A stretch of 64,000 nucleotides of DNA. It comes from an uncultured Bacteroidota bacterium. Its GTDB lineage: Bacteria; Bacteroidota; Rhodothermia; Rhodothermales; UBA10348. Within the stretch, counting starts at the first letter, position 1. Each line of letters begins with the position of its first letter. Under the pieces are notes generated by a model. It saw nothing but the letters and a program-made list of their open reading frames with translations, had not been told where the DNA came from and ran no database searches. The position numbers and the translations under genes were made by a program. The stretch is taken from contig CALFHN010000050.1 of the NCBI GenBank assembly GCA_937876355.1, positions 1 to 64,000 on the forward strand, given 5' to 3'. This document shows positions 1-11,438 of this stretch, piece by piece.

Positions 1-225
1 ATTCAATTTGATTTACCAGAATCGGCTGATGTACAAATTGATGTGTTGGATCTCTTGGGCCGAACAATGATTAGCATTCCAAGTCAGTCGATTGAGGCTG
101 GCGCGAAAAAATCAATTTCGGTTGATGCAAGTGAGCTCTCTTCGGGTATATATATGTACCGAGTAATGGTTAGAACTGCCAAGCAGGCCCATTTTTCTAC
201 GGGGACGATGACCCTTATCAAGTAG
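1..225 (+). CDS. C-terminal fragment of a secreted protein with a T9SS type A-like sorting domain (5' end outside window)
   Basis: Frame is open from base 1 (IQFDLPESADVQIDVLDLLGR...SSGIYMYRVMVRTAKQAHFSTGTMTLIK*), resembling T9SS C-terminal domains (vtl.vyDllGr...l.sGiYfyrl.....s.tgkmvlik). Confidence 0.75.
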   Translation: MQFDLPESADVQIDVLDLLGRTMISIPSQSIEAGAKKSISVDASELSSGIYMYRVMVRTAKQAHFSTGTMTLIK

Positions 226-307
226 CATCCTGACTGTTCGCATCAATACGGGACTGCGAAATTGGGGGTTATATAGTAACCTCCATATTTCTTTTGTTGC
301 CGCTGGA

Positions 308-1078
308 TTGATTCTAAGCACGTACACTCTGGCCGGCATAGCTCCCGACTACTGGTATTTAGTTTTGGCTGCGTCTGGAGCCCTGCTCGTGTACCACGCT
401 GATCGCGCTTTTTTTAAGGCTGAAGAAGACCTTACAAACTCCATTGATCGGCTGTTGTGGTACAAAAATCACAACGCGTATGTTTGGGTTTCGACAATTA
501 TCGCTGTTATTGGTGTTGCGCTGGGCAGCACGTACGTTTCCGGAAGTGTTTTACGCGTTGGAATGTTGATTGGACTGGGCGGAATACTGTATTCGGCCCC
601 AATTCCGTTCACTTCTTGGCGAATTAAAGATATCCAGTTTCTAAAAACGGTCCTCATTATTGCTTGCTGGGTTGCTGGAGGAGTAGTGCTGCCAATCTTG
701 GATGTTGTTCCGGTCAATGAGATTGTACTTCTGGCCGTTTATAAGTGTCTCTATATTTTTCCTAACGTTTTGTTGGCGGAGTGGGTAGACCGAGCCGGAG
801 ATGCTGACCGAGGCGCTTTAAGCATGGGTGCCCGAATGAACCTGACTCTTATTCGAGTGATTTCGGTGGCGTTTTTTCTGGTTTCGATCTTTCTTTTGTG
901 GAATTGGGGTTCTTTTGCGCAACGAGTCGATGTCCTAATTATTGACGTAATTGGAATGTTGGGTATGTTGGTAATGATACTCTTCAACAAGACCTGGACG
1001 AGCGAGCAAATAATAACTGTCGATCTCTGGGTTGGATTTGGGCTAGTAACGTGGTTATTTCAGATCTTAACTTCCTAA
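308..1078 (+). CDS. Polytopic membrane protein, possibly UbiA prenyltransferase-like
   Basis: 256 aa, multiple hydrophobic segments; family assignment weak. Confidence 0.55.
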   Translation: MILSTYTLAGIAPDYWYLVLAASGALLVYHADRAFFKAEEDLTNSIDRLLWYKNHNAYVWVSTIIAVIGVALGSTYVSGSVLRVGMLIGLGGILYSAPIPFTSWRIKDIQFLKTVLIIACWVAGGVVLPILDVVPVNEIVLLAVYKCLYIFPNVLLAEWVDRAGDADRGALSMGARMNLTLIRVISVAFFLVSIFLLWNWGSFAQRVDVLIIDVIGMLGMLVMILFNKTWTSEQIITVDLWVGFGLVTWLFQILTS

Positions 1079-1256
1079 TCATTGACCATTGGGATTGATA
1101 ATGGTACCGTTCACACGGGAAACATTCGGAGCTAAAATGAATCTTTGTAGTTTAACATTGGATGCTGGCGTACTCTACGCCCTAGTTCTCTAATCTTATG
1201 TACTCTGCGCCAATGATGAGCAAAATGTCATCAACACCAAAGCCTGCCGATTTGCG

Positions 1257-2732
1257 ATGCAAAATTTAGTTAAATATGCCGTTGTTCTAGTCCTTTTTGT
1301 TTGGATTGTATCTCCGGCTGCCGCACAAATAGCGGAAGCTGATAGTCCAGTAAACCTGGTTGTCACTGCAAAACGTACTATTCCTGTACAAGTTGATGTG
1401 GATCATGCGGCATTCGCCTATGAAGAAAACAGCTCCTTTGTTGAAATGTACCTAGCATTTGAAGCGGCCACGTTGATTTATACTAAATCCGATGCAGGAT
1501 TTATTGCAACCTTGCCTGTCAGCATGGAAGTTGTTCGATCAACACAAGCCTCTCTCTCAGCGAATGTTAGCGAACCGACTTGGTCAGACGAACTAAATCT
1601 AAGTTTCGCGATCGCAGATACAACTGGTCTTTCGGAAGGACAACATTTTGTGCATCAAGTCCGTGCTGCCATACCGCCAGGCGAATACGAACTTCGTGTT
1701 TCGGTTTCTGATGACGCGGATCTTGGGCGGGTCGGGGTGTCTCTTACAAGAGACATGTTGGTGCCGGATTTCACAGATACAAAATTGGTTCACATCTCGG
1801 ATGTGACATTGGCAAGCACGATATCACAGAGCGCAGATAGGGAAGACCTGTTTTATAAAAATGGGATGGTTATTCGTCCCAACGCAAACCAGTTGTTTGG
1901 GAGCGGCCTAAATACGCTGTTCTATTACACGGAAGTCTACAATTTGAACGCGGAAGTTTCTAGTACGGGCAAATACACGGTGTTCTCGTATATCGCCGAT
2001 GCGAATCTTCCTCAGCCGATGGCCGCATTTCAAAAAAGAACATCTCGCAACCTTCGCAGCCCAGACGTCGTGGTTGGGACGTTCAATATTAAGGACCTTC
2101 CGAGTGGATCGTATTTCCTTCGGTTGGCGGTTTTGAATGAAAATAATGAGTCCATAGCCGAGCAGTCTAGAAAATTCTTTGTCTATAATCCTGATGTCTC
2201 GAGGGAGGCCCCTGTAGTTTCAGGTGAAGAATCTTTTGAACGGAGTCAGTATGCAAGAATGACGGAAGAAGAAATTGACCGAATGGTTGAACACACAGAT
2301 ATAGTTGCATCTGATGGAGAGCGCCGCAGAATAAAATCGATTCGAGACCTAGACGAGCGTCGTCGATATTTTATGACGTTTTGGAACGTTCGGGACCCTG
2401 ATCCAAATACTGCTATTAATGAATATCAGGAGCAGTTTTATTCGTTGATCCAATATGCGAATGATAGGTACACCAATAGTTTCGACGAAGGCTGGAGAAC
2501 GGATCGCGGAAGAGCCATTGTCAAATACGGTGCTCCGACCTCCATTACGCCACACATGTTCGATCCCGGATACAATCCGTATGAAGTTTGGGAGTTCAAT
2601 AATATTTCCGGAGAAGGTCAGGCCCAGTTTATCTTTGCTGACCTAGACGGATTTGGTACCTTTGAATTGATTCATTCAACAGTGTCTGGCGAGCGAAAAT
2701 TGTCGAACTGGCAGCAAGAACTAAGGAAATAG
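1257..2732 (+). CDS. GWxTD domain-containing secreted protein
   Basis: Signal peptide; C-terminal DEGWRTDRGRAIVKYGAPTSI...PYEVWEF motif typical of GWxTD domain. Confidence 0.85.
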   Translation: MQNLVKYAVVLVLFVWIVSPAAAQIAEADSPVNLVVTAKRTIPVQVDVDHAAFAYEENSSFVEMYLAFEAATLIYTKSDAGFIATLPVSMEVVRSTQASLSANVSEPTWSDELNLSFAIADTTGLSEGQHFVHQVRAAIPPGEYELRVSVSDDADLGRVGVSLTRDMLVPDFTDTKLVHISDVTLASTISQSADREDLFYKNGMVIRPNANQLFGSGLNTLFYYTEVYNLNAEVSSTGKYTVFSYIADANLPQPMAAFQKRTSRNLRSPDVVVGTFNIKDLPSGSYFLRLAVLNENNESIAEQSRKFFVYNPDVSREAPVVSGEESFERSQYARMTEEEIDRMVEHTDIVASDGERRRIKSIRDLDERRRYFMTFWNVRDPDPNTAINEYQEQFYSLIQYANDRYTNSFDEGWRTDRGRAIVKYGAPTSITPHMFDPGYNPYEVWEFNNISGEGQAQFIFADLDGFGTFELIHSTVSGERKLSNWQQELRK

Positions 2733-2763
2733 GTCACTTTTGTGGCAATTCACTGATTCTTTT

Positions 2764-2798
2764 GTGGGTCCGGCCGCCAGAATGGCGGCCGGACCCAC
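2764..2798. terminator. Perfect GC-rich hairpin downstream of GWxTD gene
   Basis: GTGGGTCCGGCCGCCA-GAA-TGGCGGCCGGACCCAC, 16-bp arms, 3-nt loop; followed by a short T tract (ctccgtttt). Confidence 0.7.
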
Positions 2799-2900
2799 TC
2801 CGTTTTGCCGGCGCTGCCTTAAATTCAACTGGGCGCGGTTTTAGAGTCAGGAAAATTCAATGCAAAAACATCGGCTTCACAGCATATTAGGATCAGTTTA

Positions 2901-4409
2901 ATGAGCACACCAATCTATACCACAATTGATCACCTCAAAGACCACGACGGTGGTCTGGTTATGTTGAAGGGCTGGTTGTACAACAAACGCAGTTCTAAGG
3001 GTTTGCATTTCCTTGTACTGCGAGACGGCTCGGGACTTAGCCAATGCGTGGTAAATCAGGAGTTGGTGGATGAGGCGTCGTGGGATGGAGCAGAGGAGGC
3101 AACCCAAGAGAGCGCCTTAGAGCTCACTGGGACGGTCAGAAGCGATGAAAAGCAGGTTGGGGGGTACGAGGTTCAGGTGAGCAGTTTGAAACTGTTGCAC
3201 AAAGCGGAAGAGTATCCTATTACTCCAAAAGAGCACGGGGTTGATTTTCTGATGAACCACCGGCATTTGTGGCTTCGGAGTCAACGCCAGTGGGCCATAT
3301 TACGTGTTCGTAACAGCGTCATAATGTCGATTCATAATTTCTATCAAGAACGTGGTTTCCTACAAATGGACGCCCCAATTTTGACCGGAACGGCTGTCGA
3401 AGGAACGTCCACACTGTTTGAAATGGAGTATTTTGGTAGAAGTGCCTACCTAACTCAAAGCGGGCAGCTTCATGGGGAAGCCATGGCCATGGCGTTCGGG
3501 AAGATCTACACGTTTGGGCCAACATTCCGGGCCGAAAAATCAAAAACCCGCCGGCACCTTACCGAATTTTGGATGATCGAGCCGGAAATGGCATTTTATG
3601 ATTTGGATATGGCCATGCAGCTTGCAGAGGACATGCTCGGCCGGATTGTGGGAGATGCATTAAAAAATTGTCAGGCCGAACTTGAAATATTAGATCGCGA
3701 TCTGGAGCCGTTAAAGCGGAGCATAAGTGGTTATCCACGTGTGAGTTACGACAAAGCAGTTGAGATCTTAAAAGGCGCAAAAACGGCTCAAATGGTTACC
3801 GATAAACTTGCGGGCCTAGACGTTGAAGAGCTAGCCTTGAAAGGAGAAAGTGCACAAGGAAAAGACGAATATGGCCAGGCTAAAAAGTGGCAGAAGAAAA
3901 AAATCGACACACGAGAAATCGAAATTCAGCGTCGATTAGCAGAGATCGAAGAAGATCGGAGAAACCTGCCTAACTGGCTGGCTTCAGCCAAAGCGTTCGA
4001 GTGGGGACATGACTTCGGAGGTAGCGACGAGACGTTAATTACCTGGCATTTTGATCGTCCTATTATCGTCCACAGGTTTCCGCACGAGTTCAAAGCTTTT
4101 TACATGAAACGGGATCCAGAAGACGATCGGGTCGCGCTGGGAATGGATGTGTTGGCTCCGGAAGGGTATGGCGAAATTGTTGGTGGTGGAGAACGAGCTA
4201 CCGATCTGGCTTTCTTACAAGCGCAGGTCAAAAAACATGGGCTTCCAGAAGAGGCTTTCACCTGGTATTTCGACCTTCGCCGATATGGTAGTGTTACACA
4301 TTCTGGATTTGGACTCGGACTAGAACGTACGGTAACCTGGATTTGTGGTTTACCTCATCTTCGCGAAACGATTCCTTTTGCCCGGACACTAGACCGCTTG
4401 TATCCGTAG
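2901..4409 (+). CDS. asnS: Asparagine--tRNA ligase
   Basis: Class II aaRS motifs (FGPTFRAEKSKTRRHLTEFWMIEPE; GFGLGLERTVTWICGLPHLRETIPFART); long charged insert before the catalytic C-terminal part. Confidence 0.93.
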   Translation: MSTPIYTTIDHLKDHDGGLVMLKGWLYNKRSSKGLHFLVLRDGSGLSQCVVNQELVDEASWDGAEEATQESALELTGTVRSDEKQVGGYEVQVSSLKLLHKAEEYPITPKEHGVDFLMNHRHLWLRSQRQWAILRVRNSVIMSIHNFYQERGFLQMDAPILTGTAVEGTSTLFEMEYFGRSAYLTQSGQLHGEAMAMAFGKIYTFGPTFRAEKSKTRRHLTEFWMIEPEMAFYDLDMAMQLAEDMLGRIVGDALKNCQAELEILDRDLEPLKRSISGYPRVSYDKAVEILKGAKTAQMVTDKLAGLDVEELALKGESAQGKDEYGQAKKWQKKKIDTREIEIQRRLAEIEEDRRNLPNWLASAKAFEWGHDFGGSDETLITWHFDRPIIVHRFPHEFKAFYMKRDPEDDRVALGMDVLAPEGYGEIVGGGERATDLAFLQAQVKKHGLPEEAFTWYFDLRRYGSVTHSGFGLGLERTVTWICGLPHLRETIPFARTLDRLYP

Positions 4410-4539
4410 GTTATTGGGTGGTTGATTGGTGGCTCGGTTGGGCTTTTTCGTATTGAGGTACGACCCTTGCTCAAAGAGTGCATATCAGGCATCTAGATTA
4501 CCGACTGATCATAAAACGACATTTTAAGAGGTTAAGGCA

Positions 4540-5277
4540 ATGGGCCGATTAGGATTTACTACAAAGATGGCTCAAATGTTGGTCATCTTCAGTTTTTTTG
4601 TTGCCGGAGCAGCGGGGCAAGAACAACTGACAGGGATACGCGCCGAAGTGACTGTATCTGGTGAAGGTGTAATAAAAACGTTGCCGGATATGGCTATTGT
4701 TGAGTTTGCCGTTGTATCTCGAAATGAACGGCCAGATCGTGTGCGTACCGAAAACGAACAGGCGTCTGCTGCGGCATTGAATGCGATTCGAGGTTTGGGA
4801 GTTGAAGAAAAAGACATCAAACTACAAAACCTCAATCTGAATCAATTGCGCGAGTATGATCCTGACCGCCGGACATATACCGAGAATGGTTTTGAGGCAA
4901 CCAGAAGCTTAACCGTAACGGTAAGAGACTTAGACTCGCTTCCTGACTTGATTGCGGCTCTCATATCGAATGGGGCCAATAGGATGAATAGTATTCAGTA
5001 TGGGCTCGATGATCGAGATGATGTCGAGTTGGAAGTTCTGCGAATGGCCGTCGCCAGAGCAAGAACCAAAGCTACGGTGATGGTGGCTGAGTTGGGTCGG
5101 GAATTAGGCGTGGTCCTCCAAATCAGTGAGCAAGGAATCTCAATTCCAAGTCCTGTAATGAGGATGGAAGTATCGTATGATACGATGTCTTCTAAAAGCG
5201 GCGGCGACCCGGATGCGTATGCCAGTGGCCAAATTGAAGTTAGAGCTAGCGTGACGGTAGTTTTTCAAATTAAATAG
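4540..5277 (+). CDS. SIMPL (DUF541) domain-containing protein
   Basis: Signal peptide, VTVSGEGVIKTLPDMAIVEFAVVSR... and C-terminal IEVRASVTVVFQIK. Confidence 0.85.
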   Translation: MGRLGFTTKMAQMLVIFSFFVAGAAGQEQLTGIRAEVTVSGEGVIKTLPDMAIVEFAVVSRNERPDRVRTENEQASAAALNAIRGLGVEEKDIKLQNLNLNQLREYDPDRRTYTENGFEATRSLTVTVRDLDSLPDLIAALISNGANRMNSIQYGLDDRDDVELEVLRMAVARARTKATVMVAELGRELGVVLQISEQGISIPSPVMRMEVSYDTMSSKSGGDPDAYASGQIEVRASVTVVFQIK

Positions 5278-5383
5278 GCCCGTCTGCGGTCAAAAGGAAC
5301 CCACCACCTTCTTCGCCCGGCATGATGTATTTTGCCAGTGCACCAGCACCGAAGCCTACTAAGATTGTCCAAACTAGTCCCAT
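5270..5383 (-). pseudogene. Truncated GlsB/YeaQ/YmgE-family membrane protein (N-terminal stub)
   Basis: Minus-strand reading MGLVWTILVGFGAGALAKYIMPGEEGGGFLLTADGPI*; N-terminal ~32 aa match the family start, the remainder is missing and the ORF runs into the end of the SIMPL gene. Confidence 0.65.
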
Positions 5384-5564
5384 AGTGTTCCTCGTGAGTG
5401 AGTATTAAAACGTTTGATACGTATGAATCGTAGTAAAGGATACGCTTTGTGTTTTTAACTTTCCTGCCTATTCTTAATCGTCCATCTTCAGGCTAGGAAA
5501 AAATATCTTTTGATCCCTTCTCGTGAAAAGGGCCCAATTGTCGACTAGAAATAGTTATCGCATT

Positions 5565-6941
5565 ATGTCAAAAACGTTAGTTGTGTCAATTTCCGGAATT
5601 CGAGGAATATTTGGTAGCGGACTTTCGCCCGATATTATTGTCAAATATGCTTCCGCATATGGGGATTGGATCCTACGAAATAACCCTTCTGCGCCCATGG
5701 TCGTAGTTGGACGCGATGCGCGCGTGACGGGTCAAATATGCACAGACTTGGTCGTTTCAACCCTACAAAGCCAAGGTATCGGGATCTATTCTGCAGGATT
5801 GGCAACTACTCCTACGGTCGAAATGGCCGTGCTCAAGGAAAAGGCTCAGGGCGGCATCGTACTTTCGGCTTCACACAATCCAGCAGAATGGAACGCACTA
5901 AAACTCCTGAATCAAGACGGTGAGTTTTTGTCACCGTCTGATGCGCAATGGGTGATTGAACACGCAGAAACGGCGGATAGAACGTGGTGTTCGTATGACA
6001 AACGAGGAATTGTGGTCGAGCGGGACTATTTGGATTACCACATCACGAAAGTTTTAGGATTATCTGAAATCAAACCCTCAAAGATCGGGAAACGCGATTT
6101 TAGAGTTGTAGTCGATGCGGTAAACTCCGTCGGTGGAATTGCTATTCCAAGGCTATTGGCCAATTTAGGATTGAGACCCGAAAATATTGTTGAATTGCAC
6201 TGCGATCCCACTGGACTTTTTGCGCATCCCGCCGAACCGTTGCCCGAAAATCTTACAGAAATTTGTGAGCGAGTTCGGCTCGAAAAGGCCGATTTGGGAA
6301 TTGTTGTAGATCCGGACGCTGACAGATTAGCACTAATTGCCGACGGAGGGGTGTACGTTAGCGAAGAACTGACTCAAGTTCTCGCCGCGGCTTTCTGGTG
6401 GCAATACCATTCGGGCCCTTTTGTTACCAATTTGTCCTCATCACGCGCTGTCGAATTAGTCGCTAAGTCTATGGGGCAGAAGGTGTATAGGTCTGCTGTT
6501 GGCGAAATAAATGTTGTGGAAGAAATGAAGGCGCGTTCTGCCGTAATCGGCGGGGAAGGAAACGGGGGCGTTATTCTCCCTACGCTTCACTATGGGCGAG
6601 ATGCGCTTATTGGAGTCGCCTTGATTCTTCAGTATTTGGTCGAAAAAGGAATGTCGCTCTCTGAAGTAATCGCTGAAATACCTCCGCTTCACATGGTGAA
6701 AATGAAGACAAATATTGGAACTTTAAATCCAGATATTTTACTTGATACGCTCTCGAAAAAATACGCCAATGAGCAAATATCGACGATAGACGGCTTAAAA
6801 ATTGACTTTGATGAAGGCTGGGTCCATATGCGAAAATCCAATACGGAACCCATTATTCGAGTGTATGCTGAAGCATCGTCCAAGACAGCCGCCGAAAATC
6901 TAGGAAACCGATTTATGAAAGAATTGCTTTCGGAAGCCTAG
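5565..6941 (+). CDS. glmM: Phosphoglucosamine mutase / phosphomannomutase family
   Basis: VLSASHNPAEWNALKLL phosphoserine motif, DPDADRLALI metal loop, MRKSNTEPIIRVYAEA C-terminal motif. ATG at 5565 more likely than the GTG at 5523. Confidence 0.85.
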   Translation: MSKTLVVSISGIRGIFGSGLSPDIIVKYASAYGDWILRNNPSAPMVVVGRDARVTGQICTDLVVSTLQSQGIGIYSAGLATTPTVEMAVLKEKAQGGIVLSASHNPAEWNALKLLNQDGEFLSPSDAQWVIEHAETADRTWCSYDKRGIVVERDYLDYHITKVLGLSEIKPSKIGKRDFRVVVDAVNSVGGIAIPRLLANLGLRPENIVELHCDPTGLFAHPAEPLPENLTEICERVRLEKADLGIVVDPDADRLALIADGGVYVSEELTQVLAAAFWWQYHSGPFVTNLSSSRAVELVAKSMGQKVYRSAVGEINVVEEMKARSAVIGGEGNGGVILPTLHYGRDALIGVALILQYLVEKGMSLSEVIAEIPPLHMVKMKTNIGTLNPDILLDTLSKKYANEQISTIDGLKIDFDEGWVHMRKSNTEPIIRVYAEASSKTAAENLGNRFMKELLSEA

Positions 6942-7157
6942 TTACAAGTCTTCAAAGCGGGCGTCCTCAATTTGCCTAACCTTGGCCGCTTCAGGTTTAG
7001 CTTCCGATTGTTTTTTGACTTTGATCCCATCCTCAGGGGGCCTAGGTATTGGTCTGTTCTGCTCAATAGGGACTCCTCGGAGCGCAAGAATCAGGTTGCC
7101 GAAAGCCTTGGAGACATACCAAGCTACTAAGAGAAGAATAACCCATTTTAGAAGCAT
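6942..7157 (-). CDS. DUF4834-like small membrane protein
   Basis: 71 aa, one TM at N-terminus, acidic tail ending IEDARFEDL. Confidence 0.6.
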   Translation of the reverse strand: MLLKWVILLLVAWYVSKAFGNLILALRGVPIEQNRPIPRPPEDGIKVKKQSEAKPEAAKVRQIEDARFEDL

Positions 7158-7159
7158 GG

Positions 7160-7885
7160 CTATAACAAAGGCGTTCTAGTTGGTGAAGGATTGAAATACG
7201 TCGTACCGGGGTGTCGAAGTTGCGCAATCTGCCGAATTAGTTCATTAAAGTCATTAGGGTTCGATACGAAGTCAATGTTGCTTGAATTGACAATTAGGAG
7301 CGGAGTTTGGTTGTAATGAAAGAAATAGTGATTGTACGCCCCTCCTAAACTTTCTATATAGGTGCGGTCCATGGATTTTTCGTACGTCCTACCGCGACGA
7401 TGAATATTTTCCATGAGGCGATCTGTCGAGGCCTGCAAATACACAATCAGATCTGGCTTGGGGGTGGTCGGCTGCATGATTCCGAACATGGTCTCGTATA
7501 ACGAGAGTTCATCTCCATTTAGATTTAAGCGAGCAAAAATGCGGTCTTTATCAAACGTGTAATCGCTTATTACGTGTTTATGAAAGAGGTCTCGCCCCCC
7601 AAGACTTTGCTGCTGTCGGAATCGGCTTGCCAAAAAACTAAGTTGAGTTTGAAAGGCCCACCTATCCCGATCTAGGTAAAAGCGCTCGAGAAACGGATTT
7701 TCTTCAAACTGCTCCAGAATGAGTCGTGCCTGGCAGCGCTCAGCCAAAAGTTTGCTGAGGGACGTCTTACCTACGCCGATCACACCTTCAATAACGATGT
7801 ACTGGAAGTGCTCAGGGATGAATAAAAAAGATTCATCCTCATCCAAGTTAGACGCGGGTGGTTGAACTTCATCGAATAGGCTCAT
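7160..7885 (-). CDS. Deoxynucleoside kinase family protein
   Basis: P-loop YIVIEGVIGVGKTSLSKLLAER; DRW and LIVYLQAS motifs; overlaps folK. Confidence 0.88.
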   Translation of the reverse strand: MSLFDEVQPPASNLDEDESFLFIPEHFQYIVIEGVIGVGKTSLSKLLAERCQARLILEQFEENPFLERFYLDRDRWAFQTQLSFLASRFRQQQSLGGRDLFHKHVISDYTFDKDRIFARLNLNGDELSLYETMFGIMQPTTPKPDLIVYLQASTDRLMENIHRRGRTYEKSMDRTYIESLGGAYNHYFFHYNQTPLLIVNSSNIDFVSNPNDFNELIRQIAQLRHPGTTYFNPSPTRTPLL

Positions 7886-8420
7886 TCAGGGAGGGCGGTA
7901 TCGTGAGAACTAAGGAAGTACGAAGTGTAGGACTCGTAGGTGAATAAGTTGATAGAAGATACCGAACAGTACAATCAAACGGAGCCGGTATTTTCAGATC
8001 CATATCAATTTCTGATAAGGGTAGAAGCACAAAGGGTCGGTCCGCTAGCCGTGGATGCGGAATTGTCAAAATTTCATTGCTAAAAACGATATTGCTCCAG
8101 AGCAATAGGTCAAGATCGATGGTTCGTGCTTCCCATTTCACCTGGGGAGAACGGGTTCTTCCAAGGCGTTTTTCAGTTACCAAACACACGTGAAGCATTT
8201 CCATGGGTTGCAAAGAACTGCGGCAGGCAATGACGGCGTTTAAGTAATCAGGCTGGGGCGCTCTTCCAGGCAAAACAAGGGCAGCGGATTCGTAGACCGA
8301 AGAAACGTTAAGAATCTCAACACCCGGCGTTGTTGAGAGAATTAGGATGGCACGCTGTAAGTGAGCGAGCCGATCTCCCAGGTTTGATCCCAATCCAATA
8401 TGTATGGTTGTGGATTTCAA
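7869..8420 (-). CDS. folK: 2-amino-4-hydroxy-6-hydroxymethyldihydropteridine diphosphokinase
   Basis: HIGLGSNLGDR, SSVYESAA, ARTIDLDLLLW, IPHPRLADRPFVLLPL motifs. Confidence 0.93.
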   Translation of the reverse strand: MKSTTIHIGLGSNLGDRLAHLQRAILILSTTPGVEILNVSSVYESAALVLPGRAPQPDYLNAVIACRSSLQPMEMLHVCLVTEKRLGRTRSPQVKWEARTIDLDLLLWSNIVFSNEILTIPHPRLADRPFVLLPLSEIDMDLKIPAPFDCTVRYLLSTYSPTSPTLRTSLVLTIPPSLNEPIR

Positions 8421-8470
8421 TGGCCTCTTCCAGTGCGATATAATTTGTAAATGGCGATTAATTCAGGTAC

Positions 8471-8502
8471 AAAAAAAGGGGGCGGCCCTACTGGCCGCCC
8501 CC
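8471..8502 (-). terminator. Intrinsic terminator of groEL transcript
   Basis: Minus strand GGGGGCGGCC-AGTAG-GGCCGCCCCC followed by TTTTTTT. Confidence 0.85.
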
Positions 8503-8634
8503 TCAAGATACGAGCGCATTGGCTGATCCGTTGTATTTCATGTCGGTTGGGCACTGCCCGGAGACATGAAATCAGACCTAATCGTTACGTTGAAAAGTGG
8601 TTGGGCTCAGCCCAGCACTCGTCAACCAACTCGA

Positions 8635-10293
<1,659 letters not shown>

Positions 10294-10378
10294 CTATTTG
10301 GATTATCGTTCATGAACGACCTCGTCTTTCAAACGTTAAAGGTGAAAGACAAGTTATTTTCGTGGGGAAATACCGAGC

Positions 10379-10669
10379 TTAGTCGTTGACAATGCCAAGG
10401 ATATCAGACTCTCTCATTATGAGAACATCTTCATTGTTCATCGCGATTTCCGTTCCGGAATACTTTCCGTAAAGGACGATGTCTCCTTCGCCAACTGTCA
10501 TGTCAACTTTAACTCCGTTTTCTACCTTGCCAGGTCCAACCGCAAGGACGGTTCCGCGCTGGGGTTTCTCTTTAGCGGTGTCTGGGATGAATAGACCGCT
10601 CGCCGTTTTTTCTTCGGCGGGTTGTGGTCTGACCACCACGCGATCGCTCAAAGGTTTGATGCTAGCCAT
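10379..10669 (-). CDS. groS: Co-chaperonin GroES
   Basis: [44 protein letters not shown]. Confidence 0.98.
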   Translation of the reverse strand: MASIKPLSDRVVVRPQPAEEKTASGLFIPDTAKEKPQRGTVLAVGPGKVENGVKVDMTVGEGDIVLYGKYSGTEIAMNNEDVLIMRESDILGIVND

Positions 10670-10718
10670 GGTTTGCTGCCTCGTTTTAACTTCTAATTAG
10701 TGATACAAGCTTTGACTG

Positions 10719-10745
10719 CTAGCACTCAGAGTTGGAGAGTGCTAA
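10719..10745. promoter_or_regulatory. CIRCE operator (HrcA binding site) upstream of groES
   Basis: CTAGCACTC-N9-GAGTGCTAA, one mismatch from consensus TTAGCACTC-N9-GAGTGCTAA. Confidence 0.92.
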
Positions 10746-10928
10746 AGTGCGGTCAAAAATAGTTGCTGGGTGTTGTCCCCTTAGCATATTACAACCCAAT
10801 TTGAATCGATGGTGTTCCACCAAAATTGAGGTACAAAGGGTCGAATGATTTGATTCGGGCCTAATACCGATTAAATTTCGGTGAACCTCCCAAAGTGGGG
10901 CGATCGATATCACTTAGTTCTCCGCCTT

Positions 10929-11438
10929 ATGGCCGCCCCTTACCCTCCTTTACCTCTTGGATTTCGACAAGGATGGTTGCTAGCATTTAGTGTGTCGACG
11001 AGCCTAGTTGTGCTTGCTGCACTGCCTCCTTTTCTACCAGAAGGTGCACGTTCCATATTAATGGAGTTGTTTTCGGGGGTATGTCACCAGCTTGATAGTC
11101 GGTCTCCACATGTGTATGGTGAGGCATTTGCCGTTTGCCACAGATGTTTTGGATCATATATGGGACTACCAGTTGCAGTCCTATTCTTTGGATTCGTTCG
11201 CGGGGCATGGCCTTTTACGCCTAAAACTGCCCCTGCTTTTCTGTTCTTGGCCACCCTTCCAGCTCTTGTTGACTGGGGGGGTGAAATTGTCGGCTTGTGG
11301 CACAACACGCCAGTATCGAGAATATTGACGGGGATAGTGATGGGTGTTGGAGCAGGTTATTTTTTGGTTGCCGCGATCGTAGATTGGTTTATGGATCGAA
11401 GCAAACAAAAGGGCACTACTAGAACATCGAAGACATGA
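10929..11438 (+). CDS. DUF2085 family membrane protein
   Basis: CHQLDSRSPHVYGEAFAVCHRCFGSYMGLPVAVLFFG motif; upstream in-frame start at 10881 also possible. Confidence 0.75.
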   Translation: MAAPYPPLPLGFRQGWLLAFSVSTSLVVLAALPPFLPEGARSILMELFSGVCHQLDSRSPHVYGEAFAVCHRCFGSYMGLPVAVLFFGFVRGAWPFTPKTAPAFLFLATLPALVDWGGEIVGLWHNTPVSRILTGIVMGVGAGYFLVAAIVDWFMDRSKQKGTTRTSKT

